Below are positions 22,440 through 33,939 of a stretch of DNA of 64,000 nt, piece by piece. Every line of letters starts with the position of its first letter. Position 1 is the first letter of the stretch. Location of the stretch: NCBI RefSeq assembly GCF_000471905.2, contig NW_006494942.1, forward strand, positions 138,234-202,233, read 5' to 3'. Under the pieces are notes generated by a model. It did not search any database. It saw only the letters and a list, made by a program, of their open reading frames with translations, and was not told where the DNA came from. The DNA comes from Amborella trichopoda. Lineage: Eukaryota > Streptophyta > Magnoliopsida > Amborellales > Amborellaceae. The position numbers and the translations under genes are program-made.

Positions 22440-23120
22440 GATCTTGTCGAAGTCTTCATCCTCAAGGGGCTATCCACGGTTTTGGAACATGAGGTCTTTG
22501 TCATGACGTCCTTGTACAGAACCAAGCCTTTTTGAAGGCCAAATGCTACAAACCTCTAGTCGACATTGTCTGTTGCTACACCAGGTTTTCCTTTGATGCT
22601 CAGGGTATCCATGATAGGTCTCTTTTAGTGGAGTCTAGTCAAGAGCTTCTGGCCTATCCCGAAAGTCTGGTCCCCTGCTGGCTAGAGGATTTTAGCGAGA
22701 TGTACCCTGAATCCTTTGGCAACCTTGGCCTTGTCAGTTTCTTACCTTCGTAATGGTCCTTAGCATTTCTAGAGGGATCTTTTTTTCATCATCCTCACCC
22801 TCAAGGACTCTTCGAGGTTTTGGAGCATGAGGCCTTTGTCAGGACCTCCTAGTATAGAATCATGCCTTTTGAATGTCAAATGCTATGAACCTATGATCGG
22901 CACTGTCTGCTGCTACACTAGGTTTGCCTTTGATGCTCAGGGTATCCCTGTAGGTCCCGTCTAGCGGAGTCCAGTCGGGGGCTTTGACTCGTCTCAAAAG
23001 TCTAGTCCCCTATTGACTTGAGGGTTTTGGTGATACGTACCCTGAATCCTATAGCAACCTTGGCCTTGTCAGTATCTTACCTTTGTAATGGTCCTTAGCA
23101 TTTCTGAAGGGATCTTTTTT
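22440..23120 (-). repeat. ~335-bp direct duplication in E2 3' region
   Basis: Two neighbouring copies are visible. TTTTGGAACATGAGGTCTTT near 22,477 and TTTTGGAGCATGAGGCCTTT near 22,816 are about 339 bases apart. TAATGGTCCTTAGCATTTCT occurs near 22,750 and again about 335 bases later. E1 and E4 carry only one copy of this block, so the duplication is private to E2. Confidence 0.82.
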
Positions 23121-23149
23121 TCATCGTCCTCACCCACAAGGACTCTTAT

Positions 23150-23660
23150 TGTTGCTGAATTGGGGAGATCTTATGAGGCGCTCACTCCCTAACGGCCGTT
23201 GAAACTGGGGAGATCTTGTGGGGCTCTCACTCCCTGACAAGCCATGGAAACTGGGGAGGACTTGTGAGGCTCTCACTCCCTGACAAGCGGTGGAAACTTG
23301 GGAGATCTTATGAGGCTCTCACTCCCTAACGAGCTGTGGAAACTAGGGAGATCTTATGGGGCTCTCACTCCCTGATGAGCCATGGAAACTGGGGAGATCT
23401 TGTAAGGCTTTCACTCCTTGACGAGCTGTGGAAACTAGGGAGATCTTATAAGGCTTTCACTCCCTTATGAGCCGTGGAAACTGGGGAGATCTTATGAGGC
23501 TCTCACTCCTTAACGAACCATGAAAACTGTGGAGATCTCATGGGGCTCTCACTCCCTGATGGGCCATAAAAAATGGGGAGATCTTGTGAGGATCTCACTC
23601 TCTGACGAGCCATGATTGCTGAGGAGATCTTGTGAGGATCTCACTTGCTGACGAGCCATG
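23150..23660 (-). repeat. 46-bp tandem array in E2 3' region
   Basis: About eleven units of 45-46 bases based on GGGGAGATCTTGTGAGGCTC plus TCACTCCCTGACGAGCCATG. Unit starts at 23,162, 23,207 and 23,253 show the spacing. No equivalent array exists at this position in E1 or E4, so it arose after the elements split. Nearly every unit carries a GAGATCTT motif. Confidence 0.9.
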
Positions 23661-24599
23661 ATTGCTGGGGTGTTAACTGAGACTGTGGAAGTGCGTCAAC
23701 CTACTTTGTCGGTCCAAGCGCCCTTTCACGGGTTTTCACTTGAACAGGGGAAGTGGCACCGTGAAGATGGATTTCACCAACTTCCATTATTTTTGGGCTC
23801 TTTTACCCATGAATTTTTTGTCATGTCCACCCTTTTCATCCATTTTTGCTCAAGGTGCCCTTTTCGATTTTTCACCGTGCCTGGGTTTATTTTTCCATGG
23901 AACTCTCTTACTCATGGTTTTGTGACCATGCTCATCCGTCATTTTTACTCATGACATTCCCTGGTCCAAGTGTACACCATGCTCGTTTGTTTTTTAGAGA
24001 AGGTGTGTTTTAGGGTCGTGCCTTTGAGACATATGCGAAGCCTTTTAACGTCATGCGGTCAGGATGTGAACTATAGTTTTAGGGTCATACAGCTGGACCG
24101 TAGCGGTAAGGAATGGCAGTCTGTAGACACCACAGAGTGAGTTTGGGGATGACTTTGAATCACTTGGGAAAGTGGCATGAAGTTACCTGTAGAGAGTTGA
24201 TTGGATGGTAGGTGAAAAGTGGTGACCCACTAGCTGACGGTGAGATGTCTTGCTGTTTGTGAGCATGGGTAGGACTTACTGAGGAATGAGATGAAAGATG
24301 GTGAAGGTGGACCGCGCACATGAATGGGCCGACTAGGGAAGACGTGCGTGGGGATGCACATAATGGGTGTGTGCGCATACATAGACTCACTAAGAAGGTA
24401 ATGGAAGTGGTATAGGTGGCCCCTGCACATGAATGGGCAGGCTGGGGAAGACATGCATGGTGATGGACGTAAAGAGCATGTAGGCCTAGGTAGGCTCACT
24501 GGAGAGAAGAAGAACAGGGTACGCGCACACCACTGGGCCGGTTAGGGAAGATGTGCGTGAAGATGCACAAAAAAAGGGAGGTGTGCGCACACATGGCAC
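23661..24599 (-). other. Conserved 3' block of E2 with a triplicated segment
   Basis: 23,661-24,090 is the inverted counterpart of E1 7,430-7,860. From about 24,270 to 24,600 a segment of ~115 bases is present three times: ACATGAATGGGC, then GGGGAAGACGTGCGTG, then GTGTGTGCGCA-like ends. The single-copy form is seen at 7,110-7,170, 20,220-20,287, 53,630-53,699 and 58,540-58,610. No gene is seen; the two minus-strand ORFs here are repeat translations. Confidence 0.6.
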
Positions 24600-25300
24600 G
24601 TCTTTAAGGTCGTGCCTCTTAGACCTGGGTTAAGCAGTTTAATGTCATGCGGCCAGGACGTGCACTATGATTTAAAGTCATATAGCTTGGACCATGGTAA
24701 CATAGTTCAAAGTCACGCAACTGGGACAGTTCCGTTTAAGATCGTGCAACTAGACCTCCGCTACAGTTTATGATCATATAGTTTGGACCGTGGCTATGCA
24801 GTTTAAGGTCATGCAGCATGGACTGTGGTTACGCAGTTTAAAGTCATGCAACAGGGACCATGCAATTTAAGGTCGTGCAATTAGACCTCCCCTACAATTT
24901 ATGGTCATATAGTTTGGACTGTGGCTATGCAGTTTAAGGTCATGTAGCATGGACTGTGTACCAGTCACCATGTCAATAGGGTTGCATGTGGTATGTGGAT
25001 AGCTTTCTGACTCCCTGAGGATAAAGATAGTTAAGACTATCCACATGTGAAGACATGTAGATGAAGGTGGTGACCTTATGAGGCGTAGTTAACGGGAAAG
25101 GCTTCACTGGGGATTAGGAGGGCCAGTGTGACTCCACGGGGATAATGAATATCAGTGTGCATGGGACTCCGAGAGGCCAAGGCACGGATCAACATCCGGA
25201 TCAGAGAGGCAAAGAGAATGCTGGTGCAAATACGGGCAAGCCCTTGAAGGCTCGGGAGTCCCGGGCCATACGACCTGGTTTGGTATCATTTTCTTCCTTT
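24600..25300 (-). repeat. Inverted 35-bp array and CCCCAGTGG block of E2
   Basis: 24,600-24,965 holds about ten units of the 35-bp repeat in reverse orientation (GTTTAAGGTCATGCAGCATG plus GACTGTGGTTACGCA). 25,000-25,300 is a weak, inverted form of the CCCCAGTGG block with GGGGATAATGA and GACTCC motifs. Order and orientation show that the E2 3' region runs on the minus strand. E2 is lost after about 25,300. Confidence 0.8.
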
Positions 25301-25560
25301 GTTTTACTGTTCTAATTTTATTTTTATCTTATTTTGATTATTTTTCTTAAAAAAATCTTGTTTTTGATGTCTTGGATCATGCTAGCTTCGCCACAGATCT
25401 GAGAGCAGATCTGCTCGTTTTTGGGCAGATCTGGCCTCAAATCTAAATTCCATTTGTCCCACTTGTTTTCCATTTCAGTTTTATCAATATAAAGTGTCTG
25501 ATCTAAGTGATCTACATCTGTAGATCGCTTTGATTTTATGCTATAAACAATGTGGCACTC
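25301..25560. other. AT-rich junction sequence, no feature recognised
   Basis: This stretch between E2 and E3 contains T-rich runs and three CAGATCTG-like palindromes near 25,395-25,435. It matches nothing else in the window, and I see no gene or LTR end in it. Confidence 0.4.
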
Positions 25561-27020
25561 AATTGCCAAACGGACCTGATTCTGACTGACGAGGTCCGTA
25601 CAACATCCTCAGCTTCAAAATCACAAACAGTCCACACAAGGGTGAGGACTTTGATAAGATCCCTCAAAAAAGTCTCTTCTCCCCCTAAAGTCTCCTAGGA
25701 CGGATCAACGAATAATGCATCCTTGTATTTGAGCATCCTAGTTACATCATTATGTGAATCTCCTCGGCGTTCACGTGGTCATGTGGTTAGGAAGAAAAAA
25801 GTAATAAAGCCGAAGGAAATTTTCTAAATGTTGTCCTTCTCGCTTCATTAGAAGCTCAACATTCGGTGGGGCAAGTTTCATCACGGTCAGACACTTCTAA
25901 GGTAGTGAACACAAAGAAACAATTTTGGCAAATCAGCCTCTAGCACCCTGAAATGGACCCTATAAATAGAACTATATTTTTGGCATGTCAAATAGTTGTG
26001 GGACCACCGTCATTGGATCCGACACGATCGAAAATGCCTATGGGTCAAGTTTTAGCTTAATCGGGCACTTCAAGACAAAGTTATGGGTAAAATACAAAAA
26101 GGGGTGGGCCGCACACTATTCCCCTGTAGCCACCCTGCACCAAAACACAATTAAAGGTGGCTGTTTTCACAGTCACAGGTAGTGACTTTCAGGGCCTATA
26201 TCTCACTCGATCTGAGTCTGTTCACACTCAAATTTGGTGAGCATTTTCGTTTCCTCTCGTCAAGAGGAGCGTTTCGATATGTGGTACGCCTCGTGAATAT
26301 GCTCGAGCAAGGAGAAAAACTAGAGTGAACTTGTTTATCTTTAAAGAAAGTTACAGAAAATTCAGCAGCAGCACGCCTCACTCGGGTGGCCAAATCATGA
26401 TGCTCGCATACCTGATCGGCACGAAACCAATTGTATTATGTGCATGAGATTTGTGGCTATCTCTAGTTCGACCCCCGCATATGATGAACAATTGGATTTC
26501 ACACACAGAGGCACTGAAGCTGCTATAAATTTTGGCCGCTAAATTTCAAGATTCCGACAAAAAATGTAAGACGACAAAATCGAGCTGCACTTGTTGTAAC
26601 GTGATCATGACAGCATGCTCAATGTGATTCAACGAAGAAACGGAAGAAAAACATCAAGGAATTAGCACACAATTGATTCAAAGTTTTCAAGATTCATCCA
26701 AAAGTCAAGTCTCATGATCATGGCTCGAAAACATGATTCATTGCTCGAAGTTAGTATCAAATTGATCGCCAAGCCAAGCCCCATAAGAAAACAATCTTCT
26801 TTTGATGAAACGGGCATCAGAACAACTCCGGATCAGTCATGAAAGATCACGCATGTTCTCAAGCAGCAACAGGGACTGTTCTAGAATTCCACACATTGTT
26901 AGGTAAGGGCAAAACAGTCCTTTTGTACCTATTTTTTAGAATTTCTTTTAATTCAATTAACTTGTAATTATCTTCAATTGTAAGTGGTTTTGGGTGTCCA
27001 CCTATGTTTGGGCCCAATTC

Positions 27021-27084
27021 TATATAATCATGTAAAGCCAAATTGTAAAATCCCCTCAGGGTTCATTCTTAAAGATTCAATAAA
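27021..27084 (+). promoter_or_regulatory. LTR promoter and polyadenylation signal (E3)
   Basis: TATATAA at 27,021-27,027 follows CCACCTATGTTTGGGCCCAA; AATAAA is at 27,079-27,084. Spacing matches E1 and the fragment at 63,268. An AAGGTAACTTTC stretch near 27,165, shortly after R, looks like a 5' splice site, but I have no evidence that it is used. Confidence 0.72.
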
Positions 27085-27159
27085 GACTTCATTTTGCTTA
27101 AGCTCGTAAGTGCGTCTTGGAGAGAGAGAGAGGAGAGAGAAGAAAATGGTCGATACCTT

Positions 27160-27478
27160 TTGATAAGGTAACTTTCTCTCTCTTTCCCTCTTTCTCTCTC
27201 CTCCTCTCTTTCTCTCTCTTCTTCTCATCTTTATCTCTCTTTCTCTCTCTTCTTCTCATATTTACCTCTCTTCTTCTCATCTCTCTCTCTTCTTCTCATC
27301 TCTATCTCTCTTTCTCTCTCTTCCTCTCATCTCCATCTCTCTTTCTCTCTCCATCTCCATCTCTCTGTCTCTCTTCTTCTCATCTCTATCTCTCTCTTCT
27401 TCTCATTTCTCTCTATCTCTCTCTCTTCTTCCCATCTCTATCTCTTTCTCTCTCTTCTTCTCATCTTCTATCCCCTTC
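27160..27478 (+). repeat. CT-rich tract in E3 LTR
   Basis: This is an almost pure pyrimidine stretch of CTCTCT and CTTCTCATCT repeats about 320 bases long. It lies after the promoter in family A LTRs; counterparts are purine-rich in the minus-strand copies. The 128-codon plus-strand ORF and the minus-strand Arg/Glu-rich ORFs across it are artefacts of low complexity. Confidence 0.93.
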
Positions 27479-27479
27479 T

Positions 27480-27960
27480 TTAGACACAATCAGTGAAGCT
27501 TAGCACCAACTGCATCCCCTCTCTCTCCTTCGTCTGACCCAGTCGACAAAGCTCAATGCCGACTACATCTTCTCTCTGCTTAGAACACAGCCAACAATTC
27601 CTAGCACCCATTGTACCTCTCTCTGCTATTCTTAAAACACAGTTGACAGTGCCTTGTATCGACTGTATCTTTCTCTTTCCTCTCTTCTTAAAAAAAACAA
27701 AGTCGACGATGTCTAGCATTGACTGTGTCCTTGTCCCCTCTCTCTAACACAATCAACGATACCTAGTGTCGAGTATATCCTCTCTCTCTCCTTCTTGTCG
27801 CCTCTATCTCTAACATAGTTAGCGATACCTAGCGCCGACTGTATCCTCTCTCTCTTCTTCATCTAACACAGCTGACGATGCTTAGCACCGATTATGTATT
27901 CTTTCTCTTCTTCTTTCAATGTAGTCCATGACGCTTAGCATCGATTATGTCTTTCTCCCT
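27480..27960 (+). repeat. ~60-bp minisatellite in E3 LTR U5
   Basis: About eight units resemble CTAGCACCGACTGTATCCTC plus TCTCTC...TCTAACACAGTCGACGATGC. The core corresponds to the minisatellite at 63,720-64,000 and, inverted, to those at 33,940-34,640, 39,730-40,060 and 54,460-54,620. Units differ strongly between elements. Confidence 0.82.
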
Positions 27961-29519
27961 CCTCCCTCCTTCCTTCTCTTCTCTCACACTCTTCTCCTTC
28001 TTTCTTTCTCTTCTCTTCTTATTCTCATACTTCTTATTCTCTCTTTATGATTTCCATTCTTTCTATTATTCTTTCATTTGATTAAGAGGGGTCGAGATTA
28101 GCCTTTCATGGGAGTCCTATCGTCTAGCCGTAATGTTGTTGTGTCAAAATTTTTGTGCCCACTTTACGGCCACGACAAACTAACCATCGAGTCTAGCTAG
28201 TCAGTATCGGTATTGAAGTCTAATAGTACCCTTGTTGAGTCGGTCTGAGTTACCGAGCCCATTTTACTGCCACATCAGATCAATTACCTACCAACTTAGT
28301 CACTATGTTGATCTCGCCGCCTAGTCAATTCTTCACTCCCCCATCTTCCTTCTCTTATTCTTCCCTTCTTCTTATGAATCTGCTAGCTTGTGTACGTTCA
28401 CCAAAGAGGCAAGGTGAGGTCGGTTGACCCAACTGTCTTACGACATTTGCCATATATTTATGATTACAGAAAATAGGAGAATATAAGCCAAGGGAGGTGA
28501 TTTCGAACCAGTTTTACGACTGGGGGGCTTTCTTCGTGATCTAAGAGGGTGCCCACAAAAGCCAGCCCGAGTAAGTCCAGAACCCACCTTAAATTCTTCT
28601 CTCATCGGTTGGTAATACCTGCCCTTGTTCTTGAACGAGGTACCCGTGACAGCTATCTCAAAAAGACCTGGGTCTCCCCTGAAACCCGAGACATGTGTCG
28701 CCTGATCATCCAGATCCGGAGGGCGAGATCGAGGCACTTAACCAGCCGCGTATGTAAAAGAGTAATGCCGCATGTGTAAGAGTAGTGTTGTGCATGTAGA
28801 AGAGGTAATGCCATGCGTGTCGAAGAGGCAACGCCCCCATGAAATGGAGGAATGTCATGCACGAGTAACACCACGTGTGAAGAGAAGGTAGCATCGTGCG
28901 AGAGTAGCACCATGAACGAAGGGAGAAGATGTGACTGCTGTCGGCACCGCACTTGTCCGTGTTGTACGTGGCAGCACCGCACCTGTCAGTGCCATACATG
29001 TCAGCTACAGTGACCTTCACTTACCCAGTCAGCAATAGTGGATCCCACCTACTGTGGGTACTTAAGCCCTCTCCTCTTCCCTTTAAAACGTCGTTTCCCT
29101 TACTTGCCTTATACTCTCTCTCTCTCTAAGAAGAAAAGTGAAAGTGAACTATTGCCCATGGAGAAGCCCTTGCTTGGAGCTTGGGGAGGTCCACGAGGGG
29201 GAGGTTCGGAGACACCGTGAGCATCAGGTAAGCAGATTTAGGGCTCATACATCAATTAATTTGGTAGTAATAAATTTCAGGGAATAAAGATGAGGAAATG
29301 ATAGAATAAAGGGTATGGAGGTAATTGAATTAAAATGAGGTTGAATGATTGATTGAGTATTGCAAATACACTTGTTAAGTTTATGGAGTAGCTCACTTGC
29401 AAGTTTAGTTTAACATAAATGAGGTTTTACATCAAAGTTTATCTTGGCCTACAAAATATTATATTTTAATTGAAGCATGCTAAACTTGTAAAAAGTAAAA
29501 TTCTAGAAAACTGTGAGGA

Positions 29520-30080
29520 TTTTTTCACCGAACATTTTTAGTGACCAAACGATGTCCAAATAGGCTCAAATTGGTCTTGAATGAAAGATATTCGTGTCTA
29601 TTACAAGTTTTCTTATACCATGTTAAAAGTTTGTATAAACCAAGAGATATGCCCCAAATGATAAGGTATGTCACTATCCACAGTTGCTGGAATTTCCAGC
29701 AAGTATCACTTATGTTACGTCATGCTTTTGACCTATCAAACGATATCCAATCTCTTCCGAACAGCCACCATTTCAATAATCTATGAAGCTAAAGTTTCAT
29801 GTTAACTTCATTTTAAAATTCCCCATATATTGAGATTTATGCCCCGAAATATGATGGTATGTCACTGTTCACACTTGTAGGAAATCCTAGTACTACCACT
29901 CACTTTGTGCCAATATTTTGACCTATCAAATGCATCTAAACACCTTCTGAGTGTAGCCATTTGAAAGATCCATGTATAAGCCTAAAATTTGATATTTGAA
30001 CCATTTTGAAATTCTCCTTAGATTGGGAGTTATGCCTCCGAGAAAAGGGGTACGTCACTGTTACTCGTCACAGAAAGTTT
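29520..30080 (+). repeat. ~190-bp tandem repeat in family C LTR
   Basis: About 2.7 diverged copies. GGTATGTCACTATCCACAGT near 29,666, GGTATGTCACTGTTCACACT near 29,858 and GGTACGTCACTGTTACTC near 30,047 give a period of about 190. Each copy also has GACCTATCAAACGATATCC or its relative. In the gag-only element the matching LTR position is occupied by the 49-bp array instead. Confidence 0.8.
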
Positions 30081-30529
30081 AGTCATGTGCTTGTCTTTTG
30101 TTATCCTTTACTGGACTACTCACTGATTTACTCAAGTGGTAAAGTGTTATCCTTGATAATTGATAAGTGTGAGTGTTAAGATATAATTTTCATGTGATAA
30201 ATATTAAATCCCATAGTGTTATGTGAACGATACTATGCAACTATGAGTTATGTGAAAATTGATAAATGCCATGCTACTGTGATAATTCCATGACGAATGT
30301 TACATGACAAGTACCGTAATGCTAATGCTGATTGCTAAGAGTAAGTACAATGTGATATCTCTCACATCTTGGGTGTTTCATGCTAGGCGTCATAATGTTA
30401 TTCGACTGCTGGATAGTTCGGAGTAAGACTCAAACTTTGCATGATGAAAATTTGAATTATCTGTCATAAGGCACTGAATTAGCATGAATGAATTTAATGG
30501 TTGAGCATGATATGATGTCGTGATAATGA

Positions 30530-30685
30530 CCACTACATAATGGGACATCCAATGGTAGTGGGTACTGTTCTGGTGTGGCACTCTGATACTAGACACTACG
30601 CGATGGGGCACCCATCGGTAGTGGATACTAATATACTGATATTGCACGCTACGTGATGGGACATCCATTAGTAGTGGGTACCGTT
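30530..30685 (+). repeat. ~60-bp triple repeat in family C LTR
   Basis: Three imperfect copies of CACTACATAATGGGACATCC plus AATGGTAGTGGGTACTGTT lie at about 30,530, 30,592 and 30,647. None is coding. Confidence 0.78.
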
Positions 30686-31665
30686 ATATTGAGAAAAGAG
30701 ATGCAGGCAATGTTCCTTAACTCACTGAATGATAGGTGTGGTTACGTGGAAATGGAATGGGAGGGTCGCACCGCTCTGAAATTTAGATGATGAAATTAAT
30801 GAGTGATGCCTTGCAACGTAAGTGCCTATTGAAAACCCCAATGCTCGCTGGGGACCAGGTGTGAGTATGAGGGCATTACGAAGTGGATTTACCCACTTGA
30901 CATTGCATTCCCTCCTGAGGTACGGTAGAGGTCCTAAGCAATGGGATTGGCTTAGCCTAATAGATAGGGCCTCTACTTCGAGAGTAGGTGAACTAAGGAG
31001 TGAGTGGGTAATATTTGAATAGTGAATGTGAATACTGATGATTGTAATGATTGAATGATAACTGACATTTGAATGTGATGCCTATAATTGATTCATTTAC
31101 ATGAATACTGATTTACATGGCTGCTGCAGTATGACTTCTTATAATTGGAAGAATGGCCTATGATGCATGCATAGACTCATTAATGATAATAGAACCTAGA
31201 TCTACTTATTGGGCTTTATAGCTCATCCCCCTATATCTCTTCTCTTATAGATTGATAGCGCCAGGTCAAGGGCCAAAAGTTCGTGACTTACAGTTTGGAG
31301 TTGAAGTCTTATTCACTTGAGAAGAAACTCAAATCTTGTAGGAGGTTGTCCAGTTTAGCCCTGAATTTTGTTTATTTTTGGAACTATGTACTATTGGGCC
31401 CTAGTGCCCTAGACTCAAGTATAATATTTTTGGAAAGAATTTTATGTAGTGCCCTTTTACTGATGTATGGGTTCTCCACATTTTAATTATTCAACTGTGC
31501 CTAGAATTAATGATTTAGTTATTTTCCATGTTTAGCTTTGATTTCTGAGATAAAGGCATTGAGTCCACTCTGATCTGAGTGAGAAACGCTACCATGAGAT
31601 CACGAACCCAAACTCGATCACCCTTTGTCGCATACCGTAAAGGGATCGGGGGCAGAGTCATGACA

Positions 31666-31935
31666 TTCTATAGCCAATTCGAGGCATTTCCAGTCAGCAT
31701 CCGGTCGAAAGACTACTCTTTTCTTGATGAGCTCAAGAAGACTATCACTTTGACACCAATTTCGGGCTGTGAATCTAAGTTTCTAACCATGACCATTACG
31801 TGGCAAAAACATGAAGAAATGTGCAATCTTACTCTTAAGATTCAATTCGTTTCTCAGTGTTTGTCACTGATTTCTTCATTGTAGCTTAATGAGGAAGTTA
31901 CCACAATCGTTCTGTAAAAATAATGGCCACATTTG
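31666..31935. other. Unassigned stretch after family C LTR
   Basis: A frame opening inside the LTR end (31,579-31,884) reads across this stretch, but I recognise no motif in it. It does not match the E1 or E6 flanks, the primer-site region or gag. It may be a remnant of the site where the LTR inserted. Confidence 0.35.
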
Positions 31936-32765
31936 ATGCCCGGATGACCATTTTCCAAATTGGGAAACTTTGGTCGGAGTTTGGATTCCGGTGGCCGGAA
32001 TTTGGATTCTAGTGGCCAGAATTGCAAAAACTTTGAACTCTTCATGCATTGAATCAAACCACCCATCACGCACTAGGTTCGACTCAGATGAATCCTTTGA
32101 CCTCGTGCTCGTAATGGGTCTGATTCGAGGTCGATCCGACATGCGAGCGCTGTGATATGGGAGTTTGATCGGCGAGACATATGGTTGGAATTTTCCTGAA
32201 ACTTTTGGGTTTTTCCGGCTAATTTCGCTCTTCAATTTCTCCGAACTCGGTCCATGTCACCGTACATGTCACATATCAAATCGACTGGGTCGACTAGACG
32301 AATGTGCTCCCAAAATTTGGGCTCGATCCAACCCGGAATGAGGAAGATATGACATTGTGAATTTTTCCCTCGAATTGGTGATGCATAGTTTCCATTAATG
32401 GAAACTGGTTAATCGAGGGCGCACTGTAATAGTGTACGACCTACCCATTATGGGTAATTTGGCCGTAGCTTTCTCTAGAAGTGTCTAAACGCACCAAAAA
32501 TTTGTTCTTAAGGGTTTCGACCATTATGAATCCAATGGAAATGATATGGAGACTATTTGACGCTTCGATAATCGTGTTGCAGTTCAAAGCCCATTTTCAG
32601 CATGATACAAGCAAGATTTCCTAAACTATTTTGACGTCTGTACTGCCTAAAACTCGTCAGATTGTGATGAAACTTGGCAGGTACTCTTAAGATACCTTTA
32701 GCCACGTTATTGCATGTTCGCGGGGCATTCTGAGACTGTTGGAATTTCTACTTCAGATCGGTGCT
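31936..32765 (-). mobile_element. Decayed family A LTR fragment (U3 part)
   Basis: By reverse orientation it matches the U3 of the LTRs at 35,900-36,480 and 56,400-57,070: ACATATCAAA, CAAAATTTGGGCTCGATCCA, GAAACTTGGCAGGTA near 32,668 and GAGACTGTTGGAATTTCTAC near 32,731. It is more diverged than the other copies. It stops at about 32,765, where the PMD coding fragment begins, and lacks both LTR ends. Confidence 0.62.
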
Positions 32766-33044
32766 TATTGTCCTACGGCTTTTGTAGTCCACAGACATTT
32801 TTGTATCTACGGACCTAGATCTCGAACTGCTCTCTCTAAATTCGCAGCAAGGATACAAGTGATGGAAAATGACCTCAAACACACTGGACTGGTTGTGCAA
32901 GGGCATATTGGCGACCTCTCGCCATGTCATAAGCCATGTAAAGTGTGCCTAGATGAATTATATCTGCTCCCCCATGAAGAGAAAACTTGCAAAGAAACAA
33001 GGCCAAGTCGACGGCCAAAAAAATGTCACCACTCCCGGACTGAC
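32766..33044 (-). pseudogene. Plant mobile domain fragment, downstream half of E5 PMD ORF
   Basis: On the minus strand this reads QSGSGDIFLAVDLALFLCKF, then SLHGGADIIHLGTLYMAYDM and ARGRQYALA. The PMD copy at 61,081-62,494 reads QSGNDHIFLAAYLVLFLCKF, ALPRGADTIHPGTFYVACDM and ARRREYAL at the same place. The upstream half ends exactly where this half starts, 3.4 kb away at 36,490, so a solo LTR split the ORF. PMD proteins (such as the MAIN family) are host nuclear proteins, and the domain also occurs in plant transposable elements, including extra ORFs of Tat retrotransposons. Confidence 0.8.
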
Positions 33045-33939
33045 TAGTTAGGTGCCTCGATCTCACTCCCCGGATCTAGATGATCAGGAGGCACAAGTCT
33101 CGGGTTTCATGGGAACCCGAGACTTTGAGATCGCTCTCTCTGAAACCTCACTCAGGAGAGAGGGTAGGTAGATCAACCGATGAGAGAAGAATTTAAGGTG
33201 GGTTCTGGACTACTCAGGCTGGCTCGCATGGGTGCCCTATTAAATCACGAAGAAATCCCCTCAGTAGTAGAACTGGTTCGGAATCGCCTCCCTTGACTTG
33301 TATTCTCCTATTTATGCAATCACACACACTTGATTAAATTTACAAAACAAGTGGGCCGACAGAGACCCCACCTTGTCTTTGAGCAAATGTACATGGGCGT
33401 GCACATTCAAAAGAAGAAAAGCGCAAGAGGGTAAGTAAAAGAATAAGAAAGAGATAGATCAGAGGAATTTTGACTAGGTGGCGAGACTAACACAGCAGCT
33501 AGATCAACAAGTCATTATCCTGGTGTGGTAGCAAGACGAGCATGGTAACTAGACCGGCACAATAAAAATACTACTTGATGTCAGAACGATCATCGGCTAG
33601 CCTGACACAATGGCTAGCTTAGCGTGGCTGTAAGGCGGGCACAGTAACTAAGACCAGCTGAACGACAATACTGATAGATGAGGAGACTATCATGGCAATG
33701 TTTGTCTCAGCCTCTCTTGGTCGAATAAGAGAGAAAGAAGAAAGAAGAGAGAGAAAGGGAAACATGCACAATATTACCGATGTCGTGCATGTGAGAAGAA
33801 GACGAGATGAGCAATGAGGGAGAAAAGAAAAATAGAAAGAGGACAGAGAGAAGGAAAAGAATGAAGAAGAAAGAGAGAGAAGAGAGCAAGAGAACATGGA
33901 CGTCGATGAGAGAAAAGATAAGAAAGAACATGGACGGTG

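Larger units (their letters stand above)
25561..28744 (+). mobile_element. Element E3: end of 3' region plus family A LTR
   Basis: 25,561-25,874 matches E1 8,280-8,580 (starting CCTGATTCTGACT) and ends in a purine tract GGTGGGGCAAG. The LTR runs from about 25,875 to 28,744. Its first bases are deleted (it begins TTTCATCACGG rather than TGTTGGAAG) and it ends CACTTAACCA. U3 blocks, TATA/AATAAA, a 320-base CT tract, a minisatellite and the terminal block (28,395-28,744) are in standard order. It directly abuts the family C LTR at 28,745. Confidence 0.78.
28745..31665 (+). mobile_element. Family C LTR, probable solo LTR
   Basis: About 2.9 kb homologous in order to the LTRs of the gag-only element at 41,825-49,581, but on the plus strand. 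Shared landmarks are TGGGTACTTAAGCCCT near 29,057, CTCTCTCTCTCTAAGAAG, GAGACACCGTGAGC near 29,209, the CAAACGATGTCCAAA block near 29,548, TTGGGCCCTAGTGCCCTAGA near 31,394, and the end GGCAGAGTCATGACA at 31,651-31,665. TGTAAAAG at 28,753 could be the left end; no target duplication fits (GCGTA against TTCTA). No primer site follows, so a solo or truncated LTR is most likely. Confidence 0.72.

Noticed and set aside
32739-33047. 102-codon plus-strand ORF opposite the PMD fragment
   Set aside because: It is a shadow of the minus-strand PMD coding, which is supported by similarity to 61,876-61,990.
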